From NCBI RefSeq assembly GCF_902809845.1, contig NZ_CADDWI010000008.1, positions 992,001 through 1,056,000 of the forward strand: a stretch of 64,000 bases of DNA. The letters are read 5' to 3'. A program made the translations under genes and the position numbers. This document shows, piece by piece, positions 18,054-27,799 of this stretch. This DNA comes from Chelativorans sp. Marseille-P2723. GTDB lineage: Bacteria > Pseudomonadota > Alphaproteobacteria > Rhizobiales > Rhizobiaceae. The notes under the pieces were generated by a model. It was not told the origin of the DNA. It made no database searches and saw only the letters and a list, made by a program, of their open reading frames with translations. The stretch's first letter is position 1. The number at the start of each line of letters is the position of its first letter.

Positions 18054-19304
18054 CTAGTCGACGATCTGCGCCGTCGCCACCACGGCATGAAACAGAACAT
18101 CGGCCCCGGCCTGCGCCCACTCCTTGGTAATCTCTTCCGCCTCGTTGTGGGAAAGCCCGTTCACACAGGGGCACATGATCATCGCGGTGGGCGCAACCCG
18201 GCTGATCCAGCAGGCATCGTGACCCGCGCCGGACACGATGTCCCGAAAAGAATAGCCAAGATGTTCGGCAGCAGCGCGGATCGTTTTCACGCAGTCTTCA
18301 TCGAAGGTGACCGGATCGAAGTGGCCTACCTGTTCCACCTCATGGGAAATGTCCATGGCTTCGCACACGGTTTCGATGCCCTGGCGGATGCGTGAGTTCA
18401 TCGCGTCAAGCACCTTCTTGCTCGGGGAACGAATATCGATGGTGAAGACCGCACACCCAGGAATGATGTTTCGCGAGTTGGGATAGACTTCCATATGGCC
18501 GACTGCGCCCACGGCATCGGGTTGATAGTCCATCGCCACCTCGTGCACGAGTTCCACGATCCGCGCCATGCCGAGCCCTGCATTGCGCCGCCTGTGCATC
18601 GGCGTCGTCCCGGTGTGGCTCTCCTTGCCGGTGAGGGTTACTTGCAGCCAATAGAGTCCCTGACCGTGCGTGACGACACCGATGTCAATTCCTTCCCTTT
18701 CAAGAATCGGGCCTTGCTCGATGTGCAGCTCGAAAAAGGCTTTCATCTTGCGCGCACCTACGGGCTCGTTGCCCTTGTAGCCGATCCGCTCCAATTCCTC
18801 ACCGAAAAGTTTGCCATCTGCATCCTGCCGGGCATAGGCCCACTCAAGATCATGCACGCCGGCAAAGACCCCGGAGGCGAGCATGGCGGGCGCGAAGCGC
18901 GACCCTTCCTCATTGGTCCAGTTGGTGACCACGATAGGATGCTTTGTCCTGATGCCGAGATCATTGAGCGTACGCACCACCTCCAGCCCGCTCAGCACTC
19001 CGAGCACGCCGTCATAGCGCCCGCCGGTTGGCTGGGTGTCGAGATGCGAGCCGACATAGACGGGTAATGCGCCGGGTTCGGTGCCCTCGCGGCGGGCGAA
19101 CATGGAACCCATTGCGTCAATCGAAATGGTCGCTCCGGCCTCCTCGCACCATCTTGCGAATAGCGCGCGCGCTTCTGCATCCGCATCTGTCAGCGTCTGG
19201 CGGTTGTTGCCGCCTGCCACACCCGGACCGATCTTCGCCATTTCATGGATCGTGTCCCAAAGGCGGTCGGCATTGATCCGCAGATTCTCGCCGTGAGCGG
19301 CCAT
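18054..19304 (-). CDS. N-carbamoyl-amino-acid hydrolase / beta-ureidopropionase (M20 family)
   Basis: A 416-residue metal-dependent amidohydrolase of the HyuC/AmaB/allantoate amidohydrolase group. Metal and substrate residues are visible in GSHLDTQPTGGRYDG, TNEEGSRF, HIEQGPILE, and the late GAGHDA block. Such enzymes remove the carbamoyl group from N-carbamoyl-amino acids or from ureidopropionate, giving free amino acid, CO2 and ammonia. The next gene upstream is a beta-alanine:pyruvate-type aminotransferase, so ureidopropionate to beta-alanine (reductive pyrimidine breakdown) is a natural reading. Allantoate or N-carbamoyl-L-amino acids are alternatives. It is convergent with the ABC importer genes. 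Confidence 0.85.
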   Translation of the reverse strand: MAAHGENLRINADRLWDTIHEMAKIGPGVAGGNNRQTLTDADAEARALFARWCEEAGATISIDAMGSMFARREGTEPGALPVYVGSHLDTQPTGGRYDGVLGVLSGLEVVRTLNDLGIRTKHPIVVTNWTNEEGSRFAPAMLASGVFAGVHDLEWAYARQDADGKLFGEELERIGYKGNEPVGARKMKAFFELHIEQGPILEREGIDIGVVTHGQGLYWLQVTLTGKESHTGTTPMHRRRNAGLGMARIVELVHEVAMDYQPDAVGAVGHMEVYPNSRNIIPGCAVFTIDIRSPSKKVLDAMNSRIRQGIETVCEAMDISHEVEQVGHFDPVTFDEDCVKTIRAAAEHLGYSFRDIVSGAGHDACWISRVAPTAMIMCPCVNGLSHNEAEEITKEWAQAGADVLFHAVVATAQIVD

Positions 19305-19362
19305 TCCACGATCTCTTTCTCGGGCGGGGACGGCTGGCTCCGGAGAGCCGGCCGCCGGTATC

Positions 19363-20691
19363 TCAGTCTATGGCCTTCAGAGTCTTTCTGACATGATCGA
19401 CAAGCTCGTCGATCTGTGCCTTGGAGATGATGAGGGGCGGAGACAGGGCGATGATGTCGCCTGTCGTGCGGATCATGTAACCACTCTCAAAAGCATTGAG
19501 GAAGGCTGAAAAAGCACGCTTGGTTGGCTGACCGGGAATTGGCTCCAGCTCGATCGCGCCGACAAGGCCGATATTGCGGATGTCGATGACGTGCGGCGCA
19601 TCATTGAGGGAATGCAGCGCGTCTTCCCAGTACTGGCCGATTTCTTCGCCACGCGTCAGCAGCCCTTCTTCCTTATAGGTTTCCAGCGTAGCCAGTCCGG
19701 CGGCACAGGCGATCGGGTTGCCCGAATAGGTGTAGCCGTGGAAGAACTCGATCATGTGCTCCGGGCCGGTCATGAAGGCGTCGTGGATCTCCTTCTTAAC
19801 GAAAACCGCGCCCATCGGGATGACGCCGTTGGTCACGCCTTTCGCCGTTGTCATGATGTCCGGCACCACACCGAAGTAATCGGATGCGAAGGGAGTTCCA
19901 AGCCGGCCAAAACCAGTGATGACTTCATCGAAGATCAGGAGGATGCCATACTTGTCGCAGATCTCGCGCAGCCGCTTCAGGTAACCTTTTGGAGGCAGCA
20001 GTACGCCCGCAGAGCCTGCCACCGGTTCGACGATGACTGCAGCAATCGTGGAAGCATCGTGCAGGGCAACGAGACGTTCAAGCTCGTCGGCAAGTTCAGC
20101 CCCATGTTCCGGTACGCCTCGGGAAAATGCGTTCTTCTCGATGAGATGCGTGTGCGGCAAATGGTCGACGCCTCCAAGCAGCGTGCCGAACATCTTCCGG
20201 TTGGCTACGATGCCGCCGACCGAAATGCCGCCAAAATTGACCCCGTGATAGCCCCGCTCTCGGCCGATCAACCGGGTGCGCGAACCTTCTCCCTTCACCC
20301 GATGATAGGCGAGGGCGATCTTCAACGCTGTTTCTACCGATTCTGAACCGGAATTTGTAAAGAACACATGGTCCATGCCTTCGGGTGCAATGTCCACGAG
20401 GCGGTTGGCAAATTCAAAGACGATCGGATGGCCCATCTGGAATGCCGGCGCATAGTCGAGCTCGCCGGCCTGGCGGCGGATCGCCTCCGTGATCTTCGGG
20501 CGGCAGTGCCCTGCATTGACGCACCAAAGGCCTGACGTGCCATCCAGAACCTTGCGGCCATCGTCGGTCGTGTAATGCATGTCCTTGGCCGAGACCAGCA
20601 TGCGCGGAGCTTGCTTGAAGTGCCGGTTCGCGGTGAACGGCATCCAGAATGCGCGAAGATCGTTCGGCTTTGTGCCGAGGCGGTCCAACAT
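19363..20691 (-). CDS. Omega-amino acid (beta-alanine):pyruvate aminotransferase
   Basis: A 442-residue class III PLP aminotransferase. It closely follows Pseudomonas omega-amino acid:pyruvate transaminase: FWMPFTANRHFKQAPRML at the start, SGLWCVNAGHCRP, FFTNSGSESVETALK, and RGYHGVNFGG. The PLP-binding lysine lies in TTAKGVTNG (about residue 285), preceded by FDEVITGFGRLG. It would move the amino group of beta-alanine or a similar omega-amino acid to pyruvate. The ATG at 20691 has GGAGG seven bases upstream; a TTG two codons earlier is less likely. It is transcribed in the same direction as the carbamoylase, 58 bases ahead of it. Confidence 0.9.
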   Translation of the reverse strand: MLDRLGTKPNDLRAFWMPFTANRHFKQAPRMLVSAKDMHYTTDDGRKVLDGTSGLWCVNAGHCRPKITEAIRRQAGELDYAPAFQMGHPIVFEFANRLVDIAPEGMDHVFFTNSGSESVETALKIALAYHRVKGEGSRTRLIGRERGYHGVNFGGISVGGIVANRKMFGTLLGGVDHLPHTHLIEKNAFSRGVPEHGAELADELERLVALHDASTIAAVIVEPVAGSAGVLLPPKGYLKRLREICDKYGILLIFDEVITGFGRLGTPFASDYFGVVPDIMTTAKGVTNGVIPMGAVFVKKEIHDAFMTGPEHMIEFFHGYTYSGNPIACAAGLATLETYKEEGLLTRGEEIGQYWEDALHSLNDAPHVIDIRNIGLVGAIELEPIPGQPTKRAFSAFLNAFESGYMIRTTGDIIALSPPLIISKAQIDELVDHVRKTLKAID

Positions 20692-21138
20692 CACCAAGCC
20701 TCCTTCCTCTCTATCGTCCCGGTCACGCTTGGTACGTGCGCAGATAGCTGCGAAAAAGAACTAACCGTCAGACAAGGTTATCGTCGCCAGGAGGACGGTC
20801 AATACTATTCTAGAGGTTCATCCCCCAGCTTGCGCGCGCCAGGTTGGCCTAAATGATTGGACCAGAAGCTTCGCGGAGCAGCACCCGCGAGCTGGAGATG
20901 AGGAAATGCCTTCCTCCGCTTCAACCCGGTGCGCTTCAGCAGTGCCTTTGGTGAAATGTGGCCGCTGTCATGGTTTCTGCGGAGCCTTGTAATTGTGATC
21001 CCTGAAGCCGGAGGAAATCCCCCAGCACCTGGGGAAAAAAGGCTGCGTTTTCGCATGAGTGGTTCCTGGAACTGAACAAAGCGGCCTGTTTCTCGTTGCT
21101 GTCATTGCACTGACATTCTGGGCGACGGAGGCAATGAC
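20692..21138. other. Divergent intergenic region, no recognisable gene
   Basis: This 447-base region separates the aminotransferase and PBP1A-like genes and must hold both promoters. I see one tight hairpin (CCCCAG-CAC-CTGGGG, 21020-21034) without a T run. Short open frames are present on both strands, but none has a recognisable product. Confidence 0.4.
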
Positions 21139-23550
21139 ATGGCTGGAAGGACCGGTGCTTCGCACAGCGAAGGGGGTAAGGCAGCACGCCGCCTCAACCG
21201 GTCCGGCCATCTCCGCGCCGATGAGGAGGCAGGATTTGCCGAGACCCGGGGTGCCTTGAGGCAGTTCGGCGCCGCTCTTCGTCATGACATTGCTGCAGCA
21301 TGGAGGCGCGCAGCCGACCGGCTCGCGAGCAGGAAGAAGCGACAGGCAGCAAACCGGCCCCCACACCAACGGGCGAAGCGAGGCAGCGTCGTTTTGCGGG
21401 CCGTGCGAGGAATTGCGGCTGCCCTGGTCGTTGCCACGGCTGCGCTGATTGGCTTGGCCGTGTGGGCGCTGCACGACATTCCATGGCAGGAGATTGCGGA
21501 CGGGTCGCTGGCACCGGTGGTGGTGCTGGAAGCCTCGGACGGACAGGAACTCGTCAGCCATGGTCCCTATCAGGGCGCCTATGCCAGCTATGATGATTTT
21601 CCGCGACATCTTGTCGATGCCGTCATCAGCGCCGAAGATCGGCGTTTTGAGGAGCATTTCGGGCTCGACCCTATCGGCATTGGCCGCGCCGCGCTCAACA
21701 ATCTGAAAGCCGGCACAATCGTGGAGGGTGGCAGCACGATCACCCAGCAACTCGTCAAGATCAGCTACCTGGAACAGGAGCGCACCTTCAAGCGCAAGGT
21801 GCAGGAAGCCGTGATTGCCCTGTGGCTTGAGCGCCGGCTCGGCAAGCGTGAAATCCTCACCCGCTACCTCAACAACATCTATCTGGGTGCAGGCGCTACC
21901 GGGGTGCCGGCGGCGGCCCGTGTTTACTTCAACAAGGAGGTGGGTGATCTGGATGCCGGTGAATCGGCGCTGCTTGCAGGTCTCATCCGCGCGCCTTCGC
22001 AGCTCAATCCGCTGGAAAATCCCCAGGCGGCAAGGCGAAGGGCGGAAATGGTGCTCGCCACCATGGTGGCCGATGGCAAGATCGATTCTTCCGTGGCTGA
22101 GGAGGCAAAGCGCCATTTTGCCGAACTGAATCCTACAAGACCGATGGCACGCTCGGGAAGCTGGTTTGCCGATTGGGCAAGTGAAGCCGCGCGCGAGATC
22201 GCCGGGCCTTATCGGGGAACGATCCGGGTCAGAACCAGCCTCGATCCGCGCCTGCAGGAGATCGCCGAAAGGGTTGTTGTTCAGCTTCTGGAGAGCGAGG
22301 GCGCAGCGGCCGGCGCTTCCCAGGCCGCACTTGTGGCGATGCGGCCGGATGGCGGCGTCGTGGCAATGGTAGGCGGCCGCGATTATGACGAGAGCAGCTT
22401 CAATCGTGCCGTCACGGCGCAGCGCCAACCCGGTTCGGCTTTCAAGCTCTTTACATATTACGCGGCGCTCAAGGCAGGCTATTCGCTGGACGATATCGTG
22501 GAGGATGCACCGATAAAGATAGACAATTGGGAGCCTCAGAATTTCAGCAATGATTATCTCGGTCCGGTTACGCTCGCTGAAGCTTTCACCCGCTCCCTCA
22601 ATGCGGCAACGGTCTGGCTGGCGCAACAGATTGGTCTGGAGAACGTCATAGCCGCGGCGCGCGAACTGGGGATCGACGCCCCATTAGGCGAGACACCAAG
22701 CCTTATGTTGGGCAGCTATGAAGTGAACCTTCTCGATCTTACCGGAGCCTATGCCTCGGTGAGGGCGGGCAGGGCTCCAATCGAACCCTGGGGGATCGCT
22801 TCCTTCCGGGCCGAGGGTCAGCCGCGGGCATTCAGCGTTGGGCCGCCGAAGCCTGTCGAGACCGATGTCAGGCCGTATCAGGCTGATATGGTGAGGCTCT
22901 TGCAGCTCGTGGTGGAGCAGGGCACCGGCACGGCCGCAGCGCTTGACGGTTTCGCGGCGGGCAAGACGGGAACAAGCCAGAATTTTCGCGACGCGTGGTT
23001 CATCGGCTTCACGCGGTCCCTCGTTGCTGGCGTCTGGGTCGGCAATGATGACGACGCGCCGATGCGGGAAGTTACGGGCGGCAGGCTGCCCGCCAGGATC
23101 TGGCATGATTTCATGGCCGAGGCGATGCAGGTTCTAGGCGAGGAGGGCGATGCTATCCGGCCTCCCCCATCAGCCTCTTCAGGCGGTGCCTCCATCGTGT
23201 CGGCCGATAGCGGTCTTGCAGATTTCGCACCCCAAGGGGCGGCGGCGGATGCCCCCGCGGTATGGCGCGGGGCTGCTTGCGATATCAATGCCTGTTCGCG
23301 CAGATACCGCTCCTTCCGTGCGGAGGATTGCACCTACCAACCCTATGGTGGAGGCGCCCGCCGGTTATGCCCAATACCGCCGGCGGCCGCCGAAGCCGAG
23401 CGTGCCGCGCCGGTTCAGGCCGTCGGCGGCCAGCAGCAACTTCTTTCTTGCAACTACCGCGCTTGTTCGCGGTATTATCGGTCGTTCCGGCCAGCCGACT
23501 GCAGTTACCAGCCCTATGGCGGCGGTCCGCGTAGACTGTGCCAGCGCTGA
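21139..23550 (+). CDS. Bifunctional PBP1A-like peptidoglycan synthase with two C-terminal BA14K-like modules
   Basis: An 803-residue class A penicillin-binding protein. A basic cytoplasmic tail (1 to about 90) precedes one membrane anchor (about 92-112). The GT51 glycosyltransferase domain (about 130-310) has ISAEDRRFEEHFG and GGSTITQQLVK. The transpeptidase domain (about 390-670) has the active serine in PGSAFK (about 432), TRSLNAA, and AGKTGTS (about 608). The last 95 residues hold two copies of a cysteine module, C-x4-ACSxxYRSFRxxDCxYQPYGGGxRRLC, near 711-743 and 770-802, resembling the BA14K family of Rhizobiales. GGAGG precedes the ATG. It stands alone, divergent from the aminotransferase. 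Confidence 0.88.
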   Translation: MAGRTGASHSEGGKAARRLNRSGHLRADEEAGFAETRGALRQFGAALRHDIAAAWRRAADRLASRKKRQAANRPPHQRAKRGSVVLRAVRGIAAALVVATAALIGLAVWALHDIPWQEIADGSLAPVVVLEASDGQELVSHGPYQGAYASYDDFPRHLVDAVISAEDRRFEEHFGLDPIGIGRAALNNLKAGTIVEGGSTITQQLVKISYLEQERTFKRKVQEAVIALWLERRLGKREILTRYLNNIYLGAGATGVPAAARVYFNKEVGDLDAGESALLAGLIRAPSQLNPLENPQAARRRAEMVLATMVADGKIDSSVAEEAKRHFAELNPTRPMARSGSWFADWASEAAREIAGPYRGTIRVRTSLDPRLQEIAERVVVQLLESEGAAAGASQAALVAMRPDGGVVAMVGGRDYDESSFNRAVTAQRQPGSAFKLFTYYAALKAGYSLDDIVEDAPIKIDNWEPQNFSNDYLGPVTLAEAFTRSLNAATVWLAQQIGLENVIAAARELGIDAPLGETPSLMLGSYEVNLLDLTGAYASVRAGRAPIEPWGIASFRAEGQPRAFSVGPPKPVETDVRPYQADMVRLLQLVVEQGTGTAAALDGFAAGKTGTSQNFRDAWFIGFTRSLVAGVWVGNDDDAPMREVTGGRLPARIWHDFMAEAMQVLGEEGDAIRPPPSASSGGASIVSADSGLADFAPQGAAADAPAVWRGAACDINACSRRYRSFRAEDCTYQPYGGGARRLCPIPPAAAEAERAAPVQAVGGQQQLLSCNYRACSRYYRSFRPADCSYQPYGGGPRRLCQR

Positions 23551-23562
23551 TCGCTTTTTTTT
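23543..23562 (+). terminator. Weak terminator after the PBP1A-like gene
   Basis: A short AGCG/CGCT stem overlapping the stop codon is followed by nine T bases. The stem is only four pairs, so termination here is uncertain. Confidence 0.35.
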
Positions 23563-23617
23563 CGGTATGACGTTGATGGCTAGCGCCGGATGCCGAACTT
23601 GCAGAGACTTGCGGTCT

Positions 23618-24790
23618 TCATCCCTCGTCTTGCAGCTCGCGCAGTATCTCTTCCGTGTGCTCGCCGAGCCTTGGGGCAGGGCGCTCGTAGGTTAGCGGCG
23701 TCTGCGACATTACGATTGGCGCGCGGACCGATGGCAGTATATTGCCGCGCCCGTCGTCGAGCGAAAGACGCATGCCTCGGGCAGCCGTTTGCGGGTCGTC
23801 GAACATCTCTGCGATCGTGTTGATGGGGCTTGCGGGCACGCCGGCCTCCTCAAGCTGCTTGAGCAGCACATCCCGCGCGAAGGTCTTGAGGTGCTGAGCC
23901 AGTCGAGCCCGCAACTCGGCACGGTTGGCCACGCGTGCGGCATTGGTGGAGAAACGTGCGTCTGTGGCCAGCTCCTCCAGGCCCGTCACGTTGCAGAAAC
24001 GTGCAAACTGCCCGTCATTACCGACTGCAAGGATGAAATGGCCGTCCTCGACCTCAAAGACCTCATAAGGTGAAATGTTGGGGTGGGCGTTGCCCATGCG
24101 CACCGGAGCCGTGCCGGAAACGAGATAGTTCAGGTTCTGGTTCGCCAGTACGGAAATCTGAGTGTCGTAAAGGGCCATGTCGATGTGCTGCCCCTGTCCG
24201 GTCTGCTCGGCGTGGCGAAGCGCAGCCTGAATGGCGATTACAGAGTAAAGCCCGGTGAAAATGTCGGTTACGGCCACACCAACCTTTTGCGGCTCGCCGT
24301 CGGCCGGCCCCGTGATCGACATCAGCCCCGACATACCCTGGATAATGAAATCGTAACCTGCCCGTGGCGCGTAGGGTCCGTCCTGGCCGAAGCCGGTGAT
24401 GGAACAATAGACGAGGCGGGGATTCACGGACTTGAGGCTCTCATAGTCGAGACCGTATTTCTTCAGTCCACCGAGCTTGAAGTTTTCGATAAGGACATCG
24501 GCCGTTGCGATCAGCTTGAGAAGGACAGCGCGGTCCTTCTCAAGGCTGAAATCGAGGGCGATGGAGCGCTTGCCGCGGTTGGTCGAGTGGTAATAGGCTG
24601 CCGACAGGTTGTCGCCGTCCTTCCCCTCGACGAAGGGCGGTCCCCACTTGCGGGTGTCGTCGCCTCCATCGGGATTTTCGACCTTGATTACATCGGCGCC
24701 AAGATCGGCCAGGAGTTGCCCTGCCCAAGGTCCGGCAAGAATACGGGCAAGCTCGATCACGCGGACGCCTTGGAGCGGCGGTTGTGTCAT
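23618..24790 (-). CDS. CaiB/BaiF family CoA-transferase
   Basis: A 390-residue class III CoA-transferase, full length for the family. It opens with GVRVIELARILAGPWAGQLLADLGADVIKVE, then HSTNRGKRSIALD, ENFKLGGLKKYGLDYE, GFGQDGPYA and the VAVTDIFTGLYS region that holds the catalytic aspartate in this family. Such enzymes move CoA between carboxylic acids (oxalate, carnitine, succinate/glutarate and others). The donor and acceptor cannot be told from the sequence. No dehydrogenase or hydratase lies nearby to suggest a pathway. Confidence 0.88.
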   Translation of the reverse strand: MTQPPLQGVRVIELARILAGPWAGQLLADLGADVIKVENPDGGDDTRKWGPPFVEGKDGDNLSAAYYHSTNRGKRSIALDFSLEKDRAVLLKLIATADVLIENFKLGGLKKYGLDYESLKSVNPRLVYCSITGFGQDGPYAPRAGYDFIIQGMSGLMSITGPADGEPQKVGVAVTDIFTGLYSVIAIQAALRHAEQTGQGQHIDMALYDTQISVLANQNLNYLVSGTAPVRMGNAHPNISPYEVFEVEDGHFILAVGNDGQFARFCNVTGLEELATDARFSTNAARVANRAELRARLAQHLKTFARDVLLKQLEEAGVPASPINTIAEMFDDPQTAARGMRLSLDDGRGNILPSVRAPIVMSQTPLTYERPAPRLGEHTEEILRELQDEG

Positions 24791-24888
24791 GGTCTAGAAC
24801 TCCTTGAAAGCATTGCCGGTCGGCGGCAGGGGCTCACTAACAGAAGTGCGGGCCATCTGCCATATGGGTGATGGACCCGCAAGGATCA

Positions 24889-25824
24889 TCAGCCGCGCAG
24901 CGCCTGTTTAGCCCAGAGTACAAAATCATCCATCACCTCTGTCCGGTTGACCTCATTGAGAGATTCGTGCCGGATATGTGGGTAAATCCTTGTTTCCAGA
25001 TTCGAAAAGCCTTTTCGGCGCAGCCGCTTCTCGAGCTCTTTTATGGATTTGCCATTCCCGGTGGAAGGATCCGCACCGCCGCCAGCTAGCTGGATGGGCA
25101 GAGTCTTGTCGACCGCGGCAAATGACTGCCGGCGGGTGATTGCAAGATTGAAGTCGAAAATGGCGTTCCACATTCCGATGCTGGGCAGCCAGCCGCAGAG
25201 CGGGTCTGCGATGTACTTCTCGATGGTTACAGGATCGCTGGAGATCCAGTCGAATTGCGTGCGGGCGTCAGGCAGGCTTTCCGCCCAGCGGTGGAAGGTG
25301 AAAAGCGGCATCAGCCGGGATGGCACATCCGATCCGAGGCGGAGCCGCTCCCATGAAAGCACAATTTTTGCGGCACGCGCCGTTGGAATGGTGGTGATCG
25401 GGACGTTCCACAGCGCCGCCGCCGCGACAGGAGGGAAATGCCTGGCAAGAAAAGTAAGCGCGATCATCGCGCCCATGGAGTGGCCGAAGAGAATGACGGG
25501 CAGTCCCGGATAGGTAGCGGCAATATGCCCATGCACCGCAAGCACGTCCTCCAGCACATGGCTCGCGGCCGCCTTTCCTTGGCCGAATGAGCCCATCGGC
25601 GCACCCGGCGCAACTGTGTGGCCATGCCCTCGATGGTCGTGCGCAACGACATGGAAGCCGCGTTCTGAAAGAAAACCAGCAAAGGGCCCGTAACGACCGG
25701 CATGTTCGGCAAGGCCGTGATTGATCTGGACGACTGCTCGCGCCTTCTGCCGCGCTTGGCAGGCGTAAAGTTGCAGGCACGCGCCTGTTGGCGTGCTCAG
25801 CTTCGTTGCAGTGTCGAATGCCAC
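24889..25824 (-). CDS. Alpha/beta hydrolase, lysophospholipase / monoacylglycerol lipase type
   Basis: A serine hydrolase of the PldB/monoglyceride lipase group. Conserved points are INHGLAEHAGRYGPFAGFL, HDHRGHGHT, and the nucleophile elbow LFGHSMGAMIA; a late His is in YPHIRHESLNE. It may act on lysophospholipids or monoacylglycerols; the substrate is inferred only from family. I place the start at the GTG at 25824 (311 residues) because GGGGAG lies just upstream and family members begin near FDTATKL. A longer reading to an ATG at 25938 reaches back toward the divergent EttA gene and has no ribosome site. Confidence 0.8.
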   Translation of the reverse strand: MAFDTATKLSTPTGACLQLYACQARQKARAVVQINHGLAEHAGRYGPFAGFLSERGFHVVAHDHRGHGHTVAPGAPMGSFGQGKAAASHVLEDVLAVHGHIAATYPGLPVILFGHSMGAMIALTFLARHFPPVAAAALWNVPITTIPTARAAKIVLSWERLRLGSDVPSRLMPLFTFHRWAESLPDARTQFDWISSDPVTIEKYIADPLCGWLPSIGMWNAIFDFNLAITRRQSFAAVDKTLPIQLAGGGADPSTGNGKSIKELEKRLRRKGFSNLETRIYPHIRHESLNEVNRTEVMDDFVLWAKQALRG

Positions 25825-25967
25825 ATTGCTCCCCGGACGGCTTTCGCCTACATACGCCGCAACCTTACCGGTGATTGGTAATGGTGGTGAATGGTCAGCG
25901 GCTACGCCATGACTACTTTTGCCGCTCCCATTCACCATTCAGTTTCATCCACGGAGCGGTATGCCCC

Positions 25968-27617
25968 ATGGCACGTCAATTCATCTATCACATGTCCGGG
26001 CTGAGCAAGGCTTATGGCGCCAAGAAGGTCCTGGACAACATCAACCTGTCCTTCTACCCCGACGCCAAGATCGGTATCCTGGGGCCGAACGGCGCGGGTA
26101 AATCTACCGTGCTTCGCATCATGGCTGGGCTCGACAAGGAGTTCACGGGCGAGGCTTGGCTTGCCGAGGGGGCGACGTCGGGCTATCTGCCACAGGAGCC
26201 GCAGCTCGATCCGTCTTTGGACGCCTTGGGCAATGTCATGCAGGGCGTGGCTGCCAAGAAGGCCATCCTCGACCGTTACAACGAGCTCATGATGAACTAC
26301 TCGGACGAGACGGCCGAGGAAGCGGCCAAGCTTCAGGACCAGATCGACAGCCAGAATCTATGGGACCTGGAAAGCCAGGTGGAAATGGCTATGGAAGCGC
26401 TGCGCTGCCCGCCCGGCGACGCGGATGTGACGAAGCTTTCCGGCGGTGAGAAGCGGCGGATCGCGCTCTGCCAGCTCCTTCTGCGCCAGCCAGACCTGCT
26501 TCTGCTTGACGAGCCGACCAACCATCTCGATGCGGAAACGACTGCCTGGCTTGAAAGGCATCTGCGCGAATATCCCGGGGCCGTGCTGATCATCACCCAC
26601 GACCGCTACTTCCTCGACAATGTCACAGGCTGGATCCTGGAGCTGGACCGAGGCCGCGGCATTCCCTATCAGGGCAATTATTCGGCCTATCTTGAGGCGA
26701 AGGCCAAGCGCATGCAGCAGGAGGGCCGCGAAGAGGCTGCCCGCCAGAAGGCGCTGGCCCGCGAGCGGGAATGGATTTCGGCAAGCCCCAAGGCGCGGCA
26801 GGCTAAGTCCAAGGCTCGAATCCGCGCCTATGACGAACTGGTGCAGGCCGCAAGCGACCGGCGGCCCGGAGACGCCCAGATCATCATTCCCGCTGGCGAG
26901 CGTCTGGGAAATGTGGTGATCGAGGCGGAAGGGTTGAGCAAGGGGTATGGCGACCGTCTCCTGATCGAGGATCTTTCCTTCAAGCTGCCGCCCGGTGGCA
27001 TCGTCGGCGTGATCGGCCCCAACGGCGCCGGTAAGACGACGCTTTTCCGCATGATCACCGGGCAGGAGCAGCCCGATTCCGGTTCGATCCGAATAGGGGA
27101 TACGGTGAAGCTTGGATATGTCGATCAGAGTCGCGATACACTCGCACCAGATAAGACGGTCTGGGAGGAGATTTCGGGCGGAAACGACGTCATCAAGCTC
27201 GGCAAGCATGAGGTGAACTCTCGTGCCTACTGCTCTTCCTTCAATTTCAAGGGTGGCGACCAGCAGCAGCAGGTCGGAACGCTTTCAGGCGGCCAGCGCA
27301 ACCGCGTGCACATGGCCAAGTTGCTCAAGGAAGGCGCCAATGTCCTCCTGCTCGACGAGCCTACAAACGATCTTGATACTGAAACGCTGGCGGCACTTGA
27401 AGATGCGCTGGAGAATTTTGCTGGCTGCGCTGTGATCATCTCTCACGACCGCATGTTCCTCGATCGGCTCGCGACTCACATCCTTGCCTTTGAGGGCGAT
27501 AGCCACGTCGAATGGTTTGAAGGCAACTTCCAGGAATACGAGGCGGATAAAGTGCGCCGTCTGGGGCCGGATAGCATCAATCCGCGGCGTGTCACCTATA
27601 AGCGGCTGACCAGGTAA
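25968..27617 (+). CDS. ettA: Energy-dependent translational throttle protein EttA (ABC-F)
   Basis: A 549-residue ABC-F ATPase with two nucleotide-binding domains and no membrane segments. Domain 1 has [20 protein letters not shown] and [12 protein letters not shown] charged linker (about 245-310, ending [13 protein letters not shown]) joins it to domain 2, with [24 protein letters not shown] and [11 protein letters not shown]. The start [17 protein letters not shown] and ending [10 protein letters not shown] match EttA. It acts at the ribosomal E site and couples entry into elongation to the ATP/ADP ratio. An upstream in-frame ATG at 25875 would add sequence unlike the family. Confidence 0.93.
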   Translation: MARQFIYHMSGLSKAYGAKKVLDNINLSFYPDAKIGILGPNGAGKSTVLRIMAGLDKEFTGEAWLAEGATSGYLPQEPQLDPSLDALGNVMQGVAAKKAILDRYNELMMNYSDETAEEAAKLQDQIDSQNLWDLESQVEMAMEALRCPPGDADVTKLSGGEKRRIALCQLLLRQPDLLLLDEPTNHLDAETTAWLERHLREYPGAVLIITHDRYFLDNVTGWILELDRGRGIPYQGNYSAYLEAKAKRMQQEGREEAARQKALAREREWISASPKARQAKSKARIRAYDELVQAASDRRPGDAQIIIPAGERLGNVVIEAEGLSKGYGDRLLIEDLSFKLPPGGIVGVIGPNGAGKTTLFRMITGQEQPDSGSIRIGDTVKLGYVDQSRDTLAPDKTVWEEISGGNDVIKLGKHEVNSRAYCSSFNFKGGDQQQQVGTLSGGQRNRVHMAKLLKEGANVLLLDEPTNDLDTETLAALEDALENFAGCAVIISHDRMFLDRLATHILAFEGDSHVEWFEGNFQEYEADKVRRLGPDSINPRRVTYKRLTR

Positions 27618-27621
27618 GGTT

Positions 27622-27645
27622 CTGCGGGTACGTCAGCACCCGCAG
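27622..27645 (+). terminator. Hairpin after ettA lacking a T run
   Basis: CTGCGGGT (27622-27629) pairs with ACCCGCAG (27638-27645) across an 8-base loop, five bases after the ettA stop. No T run follows, so it may stabilise the mRNA end rather than terminate. Confidence 0.35.
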
Positions 27646-27799
27646 CGCCCACGAAAGCAATTTGCAACCAATTCCCTGTATTGGAAGTTGGCAAAGGCCA
27701 TGGAGTGCGCCTATTGAGTGCTGAAATGTGGTTTTTCGTCCTCTGCGGCTCCTACCTGAACGTGCTTCCAAGCGCGAACGTTTCCCGCGTTGGCCGCCC

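Noticed and set aside
21059-21259. 66-codon plus-strand frame with a hydrophobic start, overlapping the 5' end of the PBP1A-like gene
   Set aside because: It overlaps about 120 bases of the synthase gene, has a non-ATG start and no recognisable product; kept only as a possibility.
20968-22626. 552-codon open frame on the minus strand opposite the PBP1A-like gene
   Set aside because: It is antisense to a well-supported enzyme, its product has a composition typical of GC-rich shadow frames, and no domain is recognisable.
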